NCBI GenBank assembly: GCA_950097015.1
Contig: CATNEN010000012.1
Span: 613,501 to 677,500, forward strand
DNA length: 64,000 nt
Direction of reading: 5' to 3'
DNA from: Macrostomum hystrix
Taxonomy: Eukaryota > Platyhelminthes > Macrostomidae
The translations under genes and the position numbers were made by a program. The notes under the pieces are model-generated. The model was not told the origin of the DNA. It searched no databases and worked only from the letters and a program-made list of their open reading frames with translations. The stretch's first letter is position 1. Each line of letters starts with the position of its first letter. This document shows, one piece after another, positions 46,801 through 56,104 of the stretch.

Positions 46801-47155
46801 AAAGAACAGGAATTAGAATGCTTCGCAAAACATTCATTCTATTTTGCTCAGGCGCGATCGTCAGATGCGTAGGCAAAGGCGGCGTCGTCGTCAGACACTC
46901 GCCGAGGCACCCAGCAGCCCGGAGTGGTGGCTGACCTGCGGCCAACTGGAATTCAGCGGCTCGTACGGCCTACCCGGTGACCATGAGGAGGGCGTCCCTA
47001 ACGCTGCACACGGACTGAGGCAACGCCAGCTGTCGCTTTGTCTGCAGCCTCAGACTCAAGCTCAGCAGCAGCAGCTGATGCTCGAGTCTACAGTTGACGG
47101 ACAGCCGCGGACCCAGCATGTCAGACGCCGACTGCCTTCGCCAGCTGGAAACTGA
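33423..47155 (+). CDS. Large multi-exon protein of unknown family with glutamine tracts
   Basis: Exons with matching phases: 33423-33466, 33874-34048, 37803-37952, 39336-39462, 42559-42671 (end uncertain: 42647, 42671 or 42680), 43758-44013, 44150-44251, 44345-44833, 44931-44989, 45068-45120, 46852-47155. The protein begins MSIIQYLASELLRST, then NNLYGKVFDW and about 15 glutamines. A Gly/Ser-rich segment leads to LWRRAFSGLKLAKDKWFPNH and YSLLKHAADRG. Cys-rich exons (KCQASCC; KCQCLCH then CGDTDCSGCG) and an 18-glutamine tract follow, then VADYLNDNCQSLNTLTVPLP. A Ser/Pro/Arg-rich region (SPSPPGSGSPSPTPMPRRRS), a stretch DDSVSDEDYQTASS and a basic run (RRQRRRRRQ) come before the stop. I do not recognise the family. 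It has no membrane segment and looks like a disordered scaffold or regulatory protein. The joins before 39336 and around the Cys-rich exon are the least certain; one gene rather than two is an inference from phase. Confidence 0.55.
33914..33958 (+). repeat. Coding CAG tract (about 15 Gln)
   Basis: CAG CAA followed by 13 CAG codons in frame within exon 2 of the large unknown gene. Pure CAG repeats are mutable, so length variation between individuals is expected. Confidence 0.85.
34082..34300 (+). repeat. 38-bp minisatellite just inside an intron
   Basis: About four full copies of a unit with TGCTCATTGAGGGTGGATAG then TCACTGCAGGTTAAGCAG, plus two shorter derivatives. It begins about 35 bases after the donor at 34049. 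Each unit contains CTGCAG|GTTAAG, which looks like an exon end plus a weak 5' splice site. Confidence 0.85.
34820..35715 (+). repeat. 22-bp minisatellite, about 40 copies
   Basis: Unit GATCTGGAGGTGTGAAGAGT plus TA, with variants GATCCGGAG, GCTATCCGCAG and AAGATTTGATC. A block with the order GAGATCCGG, AAGATTT, several standard units and GCTATCCGCAG recurs near 35000, 35290 and 35610, a ~300-bp higher-order unit. It lies in the intron 34049-37802. Confidence 0.93.
36640..37000. repeat. Purine-rich minisatellite
   Basis: Irregular copies of GGGAGGGTGGGAAGATCTGG, almost entirely purine on the + strand. Period varies between about 17 and 24 bp. G-runs in each unit could form G-quadruplexes. Confidence 0.88.
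37010..37740 (+). promoter_or_regulatory. Possible internal promoter of the large unknown gene
   Basis: Sequence from about 36050 becomes GC-richer than its surroundings. At 37740 an ATG opens a frame (MSDSGSQRHSSSAASASNPP) that runs in phase through the acceptor-like CTCCGCAG at 37802 into the exon ending 37952. This exon could therefore be either an internal exon from 37803 or a first exon from 37740 of a shorter isoform. No core promoter motif is seen, so the call is an inference. Confidence 0.3.
38055..38282 (+). mobile_element. tRNA-derived SINE with AAG-rich tail
   Basis: The head GGTCGGTGGCAGAGTGGTTA contains the pol III A-box TGGCAGAGTGG. A B-box AGTTCGATTCC follows at about 38112-38122, at tRNA-like spacing, and GGCGAGGCC pairs with the 5' end like an acceptor stem. 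About 130 bases of unrelated body follow, ending in AACAAGAAGAAGAAGG, a simple 3' tail as in SINEs copied by a LINE. It sits in sense orientation in the intron 37953-39335. Target-site duplications were not resolved. Confidence 0.65.
38640..39295 (+). repeat. 15-bp minisatellite close to an acceptor
   Basis: Unit CCCTCTTCTATCCGA with many variants (TCCGACACTCTTC, TTCGCCGTTC, CTAGCCGACAC). It ends in a different 15-bp phase, CCACCTCTATCCGCC. A ~60-bp higher-order block repeats four to five times (38690-38990). Since 15 is a multiple of 3, several long frames stay open on both strands; they are repeat artefacts. The pyrimidine-rich array ends about 40 bases before the exon at 39336 and could act as a long polypyrimidine tract. 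Confidence 0.93.
39770..40385 (+). repeat. 29-bp minisatellite in an intron
   Basis: About 21 copies of GTGTGCCTCTGGTCCTTCTC plus CCCCCACCA, with CCG and CTCTCT variants. In the sense direction the unit contains CCTTCTCCCCCCACCAG, a near-ideal 3' splice site. Frames of about 200 codons on both strands are repeat artefacts. Confidence 0.93.
41165..41985. repeat. 20-bp minisatellite, about 40 copies
   Basis: Unit GCTTCCCGAGAAACCCCACT with variants CCTGAG, CATGAG, AAGCCCC and CACCGC. The first half shows a ~120-bp higher-order pattern repeated several times, and the second half is more uniform. It lies in the intron 39463-42558. Surrounding intron sequence (40390-41160 and 41990-42558) shows no other feature. 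Confidence 0.93.
43600..43632 (+). repeat. Interstitial telomeric tract (TTAGGG)5
   Basis: Five perfect TTAGGG units followed by TTA, in the intron upstream of the exon at 43758. TTAGGG is the ancestral animal telomere repeat. Its presence here fits telomerase-mediated break repair or a chance microsatellite rather than a chromosome end, because coding exons lie on both sides. Confidence 0.8.
43758..43811 (+). repeat. Coding CAG tract (about 18 Gln) at an exon start
   Basis: Uninterrupted CAG repeats that begin at, or contain, the acceptor of the exon ending 44013. Because every CAG is also a possible splice acceptor in the same phase, the number of glutamines in the protein may vary with acceptor choice as well as with repeat length. 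Confidence 0.7.
44011..44125 (+). repeat. Short minisatellite that duplicates a 5' splice site
   Basis: Four copies of a 26-30-bp unit. The first starts at the exon end (CCCA|GTGAGTGAGGGG) and the later ones read CACTGAGTGAGTGTGAGG or similar, followed by AGGGACAGGGGTCA. At least two later copies keep GTGAGTG. The array fills most of the 136-base intron 44014-44149. Confidence 0.75.
45185..46760 (+). repeat. 41-bp minisatellite in an intron, about 36 copies
   Basis: The unit contains CCCCCAATATAGCAGCCATG then TCACTCCCTGCTCTTCCCAAA. Variants are CACCTC for CATGTC, CAATCTAG and CTTTTCC. The left end (45185-45460) is more diverged. In sense orientation the unit carries a C/T run followed by ATAGCAG, resembling a 3' splice site. 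It occupies nearly all of the intron 45121-46851 and ends about 90 bases before the acceptor. Confidence 0.93.
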
Positions 47156-47324
47156 CGGCAAACTACCTGCCGTCAGGCTGGCAGACGACTCGTTCTCTCA
47201 GTCATGCGATAATCGTGCGTTATTAGTAGAAGCAGACAGACATCCTCCTATTCTTATGTCCATAAAATATTTTCAAAACATTTTTTTTCTTGCGTTTTTT
47301 CCTACTGAAAATCACGAATACTGA

Positions 47325-48012
47325 GGTGGATAAGCCAGGGTTTGAAAGTGCGGGAGTGAGGTAGCTGAGCCAGGGTTTCAAAGGGCAGGAGTGATGTAGA
47401 TAAGCCAGGGTTTGAAAGGGTGGGAGTGAGGTGGATAAGCCATGGTTTGGAAGGGCAGGAGTGATGTGGATAAGCCAGGGTTTGAAAGGGTGGGAGTGAG
47501 GTGGATAAGCCATGGTTTGGAAGGGCAGGAGTGATGTGGATAAGCCAGGGTTTGAAAGGGTGGGAGTGAGGTGGATAAGCCATGGTTTGGAAGGGCAGGA
47601 GTGATGTGGATAAGCCAGGGTTTGAAAGGGTGGGAGTGAGGTGGTTGAGCCATGGTTTGGAAGGGCAGGAGTGATGTGGATAAGCCAGGGTTTGAAAGGG
47701 TGGGAGTGATGTGGATAAGCCATGGTTTGGAAGGGCAGGAGTGATGTGGATAAGCCAGGGTTTGAAAGGGTGGGAGTGAGGTGGTTGAGCCATGGTTTGG
47801 AAGGGCAGGAGTGATGTGGATAAGCCAGGGTTTGAAAGGGTGGGAGTGATGTGGATAAGCCATGGTTTGGAAGGGCAGGAGTGATGTGGATAAGCCAGGG
47901 TTTGAAAGGGTGGGAGTGAGGTGGTTGAGCCCTGGTTTATAAGGGCAGGAGTGATGTGGATAAGCCAGGGTTTGAAAGGGCAGGAGTGAGGTGGATAAGC
48001 CAGAGTTTGAAG
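47325..48012 (+). repeat. 35-bp minisatellite, left arm of an inverted pair
   Basis: Alternating 35-bp units GTGGATAAGCCAGGGTTTGA…GGGAGTGAG and GTGGATAAGCCATGGTTTGG…AGGAGTGAT, forming a 70-bp dimer. It starts 170 bases after the stop of the large unknown gene. The array at 48285-48815 has the reverse complement of the same unit. Confidence 0.93.
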
Positions 48013-48284
48013 CATTCGAACTGTTCCTGCGTGACGATGATATCAACGATGATTGAAATTATACTCGACTTCTGAGAAGGACAAAGAGGTTTAAATTTCA
48101 GATCCAAATGTGAAAAACGTATCGAGAGGTCTTCATATTATCTTGTTAGTATTTACTTAAAACACACAATTTTGTTTATTAAGTTACGAGCGAATTAAGT
48201 AAACTTCGTGTATAAGCTATTGGTTTGCGCCAATCACTCCTTCAAACTATGGCCACTTCCCAAACCACAAAACTTTTGAGCTAC

Positions 48285-48815
48285 AAACCACAGCCACCTC
48301 ACTCCCTGCCCTTTCAAACCCTGGCTCAGCCACCTCACTCCCGCACTTTCAAACCCTGGCTTATCCACCTCACTCCACGCCCTTCCAAACCATGGCTCAA
48401 CCACCTCACTCCCGCACTTTCAAACTCTGGCTTATCCACCTCACTCCCTGCCCTTTCAAACTCTGGCTTATCCACCTCACTCCCTGCCCTTTCAAACTCT
48501 GGCTTATCCACATCACTCCCTGCCCTTTCAAACCCTGGCTTACGCTCGTATCCACCTCATTCTCTGCCCTGTCAAACTCTGGCTTATCCACATCACTCCC
48601 GCCCTTTCAAACGATGGCTCAGCCACCTCACTCCCGCCCTTTCAAACCATGGCTCAGCCACCTCACTCCCGCCCTTTCAAACCATGGCTCAGCCACCTCA
48701 CTCCCGCCCTTTCAAACCATGGCTCAGCCACCTCACTCCCGCCCTTTCAAACCCAGGCTTATCCACCTCACTCCCGCCCTTTCGAACCATGGCTCAGCCA
48801 CCTCACTCCCCTCCT
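48285..48815 (-). repeat. Same minisatellite in opposite orientation, right arm
   Basis: On the + strand this array reads CCCTTTCAAACCCTGGCTTA then TCCACCTCACTCCCG, the exact reverse complement of the unit at 47325-48012. Variants AACCATGGCTCAGCC and AACTCTGGC occur. The two arms are separated by about 270 bases. Nothing else is supportable between 48816 and 49165. Confidence 0.92.
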
Positions 48816-49165
48816 TGCAAACTTAATCATGCATATATTTGCATCATGCATCATTTAAAAAAATAGTCTGACTGTAGTCAAGTCACTCGTAAAATAATAT
48901 TTTCTGTTCTTTCTACTTTGCTTGTTTATATTTTTTAAACTGTATATCTAAAACTATATTGTACTTTATATGTGAATCAATGTATCCAAATATGGATAAA
49001 CTTATTTGCACATTTGAGTAAAATTTGTTTTACTTACATTATTTAACTAACAGGCTTTTGGATTGTGTAGATTATGAAGGAAAAATAGTACCCATTTAGA
49101 TAGGAAATCTTATAGCACTGTTCCAGAGAGACTTAAATACTACAAAAGGTTTGAAGATTCACTGA

Positions 49166-49317
49166 TCAAAGCCAGCTGCTCTCAGGCTGTTCAATCGATC
49201 GACTGCTTCGCTGAGAGCTCGACTCAGCTAGCGGTGAGCAGAGCTGTTTGAGCTTCTCCATCTTATTGCCGTTCTCATATGAGTAGTAGTAGTAGTCCGG
49301 TATGTCCAGTGCGGAGT
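49166..49317 (-). CDS. Alternative last exon of the polyglutamine EWTVYET gene
   Basis: A good acceptor (minus strand …ccccttcttccag) at 49318 is followed by an open frame that matches the phase of the main exon ending at 50443. It encodes 49 residues (SALDIPDYYYYSYENGNKME … PESSWL) to a TGA. If the cassette exon at 50257-50348 is skipped, this supplies a different C-terminus. If the cassette is included, this exon is 3' UTR, because the cassette has its own stop. No clear polyadenylation signal was found. Confidence 0.5.
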
Positions 49318-49359
49318 CTGGAAGAAGGGGAGTTTCATATTGATTTTCTGGTAATTCAT

Positions 49360-50215
49360 CTGTCAGGAGTCAGTGAGTCAGTGTGTCAGGATCGGTGAGT
49401 CAGTGTGGCAGGATCGGTGAGTCAGTGTGTCAGGATCGGTGAGTCAGTGTGTCAGGATCGGTGAGTCAGTGTGTCAGGATCGGTGAGTCAGTGTGTCAGG
49501 ATCAGTGAGTCAGTGTGTCAGGATCGGTGAGTCAGTGTGTCAGGATCGGTGAGTCAGTGTGTCAGGATCGGTGAGTCAGTGTGTCAGGAGTCAGTGAGTC
49601 AGGATCAGTGAGTCAGTGAGTCAGGATCAGTGAGTCAGTGAGTCAGGATCAGTGAGTCAGTGAGTCAGGATCAGTGAGTCAGTGAGTCAGGATCGGTGAG
49701 TCAGTGTGTCAGGATCGGTGAGTCAGTGTGTCAGTGAGTCAGTGAGTCAGGATCAGTGAGTCAGTGAGTCAGGATCAGTGAGTCAGTGAGTCAGGATCAG
49801 TGAGTCAGTGAGTCAGGATCAGTGAGTAAGTGAGTCAGGATCAGTGAGTCAGTGAGTCAGGATCAGTGAGTCAGTGAGTCAGGATCAGTGAGTCAGTGAG
49901 TCAGGATCAGTGAGTCAGTGAGTCAGGATCAGTGAGTCAGTGAGTCAGGATCAGTGAGTCAGTGTGTCAGGATCAGTGAGTCAGTGTGTCAGGATCAGTG
50001 AGTCAGTGAGTCAGGATCAGTGAGTCAGTGAGTCAGGATCAGTGAGTCAGTGAGTCAGGATCAGTGAGTCAGTGAGTCAGGATCAGTGAGTCAGTGAGTC
50101 AGGATCAGTGAGTCAGTGTGTCAGGATCAGTGAGTCAGTGAGTCAGGATCAGTGAGTCAGTGTGTCAGGATCAGTGAGTCAGTGAGTCAGGATCAGTGAG
50201 TCAGTGTGTCAGAGT
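49360..50215. repeat. 22-bp minisatellite in the intron of the polyglutamine gene
   Basis: Unit GATCAGTGAGTCAGTGAGTC plus AG, with GGTGAG and TGTGTC variants, about 39 copies. On the gene's own (minus) strand it reads CTGACTCACTGACTCACTGA, a run of branch-point-like CTGAC and CTCAC motifs. It lies between the cassette exon (50257-50348) and the distal exon (49166-49317). Confidence 0.93.
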
Positions 50216-50256
50216 CAGTCAGCCAGTCGTAAGTGGCGGGTGTCTCACCCAGCAGT

Positions 50257-52279
<2,023 letters not shown>

Positions 52280-53027
52280 TGTAGGCCACTACAAATCAAA
52301 GACAGCAGTTCAGTTAGTCGCTGGCCTATCGACACCCTTCATTAACAACAGCTGCTTGTTTTTAGCCTTTTGTTACTTCAGGCGGGTCGTGGGAAAGTTT
52401 CCCGAGAGCCGTCAAACAGAGGCCCCTCCCAGACCTGGGGCCCACCAAATTTGGCAGCGGCGGGCAGTGTCTCTCTCACCTCTCTACCAGCACTTCGAAG
52501 GGCTAGAGCGCCCCAAAGTGGAGCCGATAGCTGGTCACGGTTATAAAAAACTATAATTACGCCGATGATTCTATTTTTAGCACAACATTTTTCCATTTAT
52601 ATTTCCACACACACTTTAACCACCGAGGACCACTAAAATAATCACAGATCACGTTTCACGTTTCGCGTGAGAAACGTGAAAATTTCCTATCTCGCTAGTG
52701 CATTTTTGCGTGAAATCTACCTTTAATAAATTTTCCAAGAAACGAAGTGTCCAGTCCTTCTTCTTCTAGTGGTCCTTGAGTTTAACGTGCCCACTGGACA
52801 ATGATTTGTAAAATAACTTCTCTGCGTGTTAGCAGTCGATTGGTGGGGCCTGACAGGCATCGCTATGAATGCAATTTGGCTTCGAGTCGCCTGCCGGTGG
52901 CAGACACTGCGATTGGTCAGCCAAACACTGTTGAATGCTGAAAACTTGTCAAAATTCTTATAGTCGAATTCTACCCCCAATCTGTCCCCAAAGTGAACCG
53001 CGAAATTTGCTCTCAATCAGATCGGTC
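52280..53027. promoter_or_regulatory. Divergent region between the polyglutamine gene and the GPCR gene
   Basis: The two genes point away from each other and their start codons are 748 bases apart, so promoters or 5' UTR exons of both probably lie here. It contains the perfect inverted repeat at 52654-52681, listed separately. No TATA box is assigned. Confidence 0.4.
52654..52681. promoter_or_regulatory. Perfect 11-bp inverted repeat
   Basis: TTTCACGTTTC and GAAACGTGAAA are exact reverse complements around the 6-base spacer GCGTGA. Each arm contains CACGTTTC, so the element could bind a dimeric transcription factor or form a hairpin in RNA. Its place between two divergent genes makes a regulatory role plausible but unproven. 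Confidence 0.45.
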
Positions 53028-55844
53028 ATGCCTGGCCTAAATCTCTCCCTAGCAACTGTTGCCGAGGACGCCAAGAAACAGTTCACGGACGGCCAGCGGC
53101 TGCTCTACGGCCTGCTGGGCCTCCTGCTGAGCTGCTTCATCACGCTGGTGAACTCCGTAGTTCTGGCCGTGTTCCTGCGCCGCCCGGAGCCGCGGCGGGT
53201 TCCCGGACATCCGCTGATTGTCGGCCTAATGGTCACCTCCGACATCATGATCGGCGCCACGGCTCTGCCCGGCTACCTGGTCGACACACTCTTCGACACC
53301 TGGCCACTGCCCCTGTGGCTATGCGACCTGTGGATCACCTGCGACTACACCAGCACCAATGTCAGCGTGGCCAGCGTCACAGCGGTTGCATTCGACCGTT
53401 TCCTAGCAACCAACTGCGTGTTCGCGCACAAGCGCTGGATGCACCGCGCCAATCAGGCCCGACTCTGCGTGGCCCTCTGGCTGGTCACCGCCGCCCGCAA
53501 CATCGCCACCTTCCCGGTGTGGGTGGCCCTCACTGGCTTCCGCACTCGAACCAACGAGACCCAGCCGACTCGCTGCTCACATCCCATCTATAGGAATCCA
53601 ACGGCGGCGCTGGTGCAACGCACCCTGGCACTGTACATCCCCATCATCCTGCTGGTGTTCTTCTACTCGGCTGTTGTCATGCGCATTCTTCGCAGCACTC
53701 GGGCCGCTAGGCAGGGAGCCGGGCGATCCGACACCCTGCTCAGAACCAGCCAGGGCGGCGCGCGCTCCGAAGGGGTGAGAGCGGCTTGATCAGGGACACC
53801 CATCTGACTGACCTGACACCCATCTGACTGTCCTGACACCCACCTAACTGTCCTGACACCCACCTGTCTGTCCTGACACCCACCTGACTGTCCTGACACC
53901 CACCTGTCTGTCCTGACACCCACCTGACTGTCCTGACACCCACCTGTCTGTCCTGACACCCACCTGTCCGTCCTGACACCCACCTGTCCGTCCTGACACC
54001 CACCTGACTGTCCTGACACCCACCTGTCCGTCCTGACACCCACCTGACTTTCCTGACACCCACATGTCCGTTCTGACATCAACCTGACTGACCAGACACC
54101 CACCTGTCTACCCTGACGTTTCCTGAATGACGGAAAACCTCCCACTGTTTACATAGCATGTCTTCACGTTGATGTGCCAAGTGTACAAAATATCCGATTG
54201 CAGCTAATCCTAAGGTGCGAAGGCTGTGTAATTAGGAGGACTAAATCTGGGCTCTTCATTTTCTTTAAGCTCCATAAAAATCGAAAGTCGGACACTAGTT
54301 TTACAAAAAAGCGAAAGAAAGAAAGTTATCACAGAGAAACCGTAGTGTTCTTTTCGAATCGAAAAAAGGGGAGCTTCAAATCGAGAAACAGCCAGTCACG
54401 CGAGCTCTGTAGATGATAGGGAAAGTCAGGGGAATACAGGGAGGGGATTTCAAGAGACAGCGAGCGAAAGAGAGAAATAGAGCGAGAATGGGGAAGCGCG
54501 AACTGGCAAGCCGCAGTAGACAGACTGAAGCCAACTCTGTCCCCTATCTGAGCGAGGCAAATCCCCAGGGAATCGAGCGGAACTAGGACATTGCGGGGAG
54601 CCGATATACTTCTAAGTTGGGAAGTTTCTCGCCCTAGTGTGTGCCCGAGAATATACTGCCTGCTGCTGCTGCTAGCAAGCTCGTGATTTGCCACGCTCTC
54701 GCTATACCTCTGTGAAGTGAGTAGAGGAGGTTGAGGTTGTACCATTCCCCTGTGGCTTCGTCATCCCAACCCTTTCTTGAAGAACAACAAGCAGCAGAAT
54801 TCTAGAGCCGGGCTAATCTCCGCCCTCCACAATGCTCGGGGAGTGTCTTTGGCCGTCCCAGCCGATTATCGGGGATTATAATGGAAGTTCAAGAGCTCGA
54901 GGACCGCTAGTCTATCAGCCGATGCATGGAGACCGAAATTTCCGAAGCAATTTTTTAAGCTTCTTTTATAGCCGTAATCAGATCTGCTCGGCTGATGAAT
55001 GCCAGTGTGACCACCAATAGGAACTCTAAAAATATGCATAGTCGTATTCTCAGACCTTGTCCAAAATTACTCTAGCAGCAGAACTTCAGGCGGAAGCAGT
55101 ACTAGGAAGCCTCTTTTAAAGGATTCGAGATTTATTGGCCTGTCGAAGACTTCAGAGAATCAGAGCCGACGGCTGCTGGTCTGTTCGTCTTAATTTAAAT
55201 TGCCCTGCTCGTCTGAACAGCAACTCAGAGTATTTCCAGTCAGATACGATTCTAGACTGCTAACAAATGAGTTGAAAACTAATCAGTCAGCTCGACTCAG
55301 ATTCTGCATCATCCCTGATCAGTGAGTTGAGCTCAGCCTCATCACTGCTCAGTGAGTTGAGCTCACCCTGCTCAGCCTCATCACTGCTCAGTGAGTTAAG
55401 CACTTGACTCACGAGTTCTCACCCAAACTTTCCCCCCAGCAGGGTAGTCAGGCCGGGCAGGCGAGGCCGACCCAGTCCGCAGCCGCCGGCGGTCGGTTGA
55501 CCAAGTCCTTCCGCATCGTAACCTGCGTGCTGGTGTCCTTCCTGCTGGCCAACCTGCCGTGGCACGTGCTTGACAACATGATCATGATGCAGCGGACCGA
55601 CATTCGCAAAACTGACTCTGTGTACATCTTGTCCTGGATCATGTGCTACATGAATGCCTTCCTAAATCCGTTTTTCTACCTGTTCATGAACGACAACTAC
55701 AAGCGGGCTCTGCTTGATGCGACTCGGTGTCGCTTTGCGCCTCCCGCTAGGCGGCCCGTTGCCATAGCAACCATTAGCCAGCAGCAGCTCGCCAAGCCTG
55801 CCCCAGCAGCGACTCGAGTTGCTCAGCTTGTCAGCTCAGTGTGA
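53028..55844 (+). CDS. Class A GPCR, muscarinic-like (about 383 aa, two exons)
   Basis: Exons 53028-53774 and 55440-55844; both ends are phase 0. Seven membrane segments can be traced: TM1 LLGLLLSCFITLVNSVVLAV; TM2 LIVGLMVTSDIM; TM3 LWLCDLWITCDYTSTNVS with the amine-binding Asp (3.32) and Tyr, ending DRF instead of DRY; TM4 with a conserved Trp (VALWLVTAAR); TM5 ALYIPIILLVFFYSAVV; TM6 TCVLVSFLLANLPWHVL; TM7 SWIMCYMNAFLNPFFY. The CDLWxxxDYxxxN block and the WxxCYxNxxxNP block resemble muscarinic acetylcholine receptors. TM6 lacks the usual CWxP Trp (NLP instead), and the third loop is short. The TM3 Cys and the ECL2 Cys (RCSH) can pair. An upstream in-frame ATG at 52935 would lengthen the extracellular N-terminus. 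The second acceptor is CAGCAG, allowing one residue more or less. Confidence 0.85.
53795..54115 (+). repeat. 20-bp minisatellite at the start of the GPCR intron
   Basis: About 15 copies of CTGTCCTGACACCCACCTGA with TGTC/TGTCCG variants, starting about 20 bases after the donor at 53775. The sense strand repeats CTGAC, a branch-point-like core. The rest of the intron (54116-55439) shows no further feature apart from related GCTCAGTGAGTTGAGCTCA copies near 55310-55400. Confidence 0.9.
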
Positions 55845-55976
55845 TCGGAAACCCACCAAACTGCAATGCGAAAATCAACCAGCTCGACAGCCCACTACTG
55901 GCAGTAGCTGAACCCGCAAAACTATTCATTATTTTATGTTTGCTTACAGAGTTTGCTGCCTAAATGCTGCACACAG

Positions 55977-55982
55977 AATAAA
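55977..55982 (+). terminator. Candidate polyadenylation signal of the GPCR gene
   Basis: AATAAA 133 bases after the stop codon, a typical spacing for a short 3' UTR. Confidence 0.5.
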
Positions 55983-56104
55983 TATTGGACAATTAGCATA
56001 GCTATGCACACATAGACACGACACACATACAATACTGATGCCCATTCAGTTCACAGATATTTTCACTTCAGTAAATCTTGGCTGACTTATAAAAAATTCT
56101 TTAC

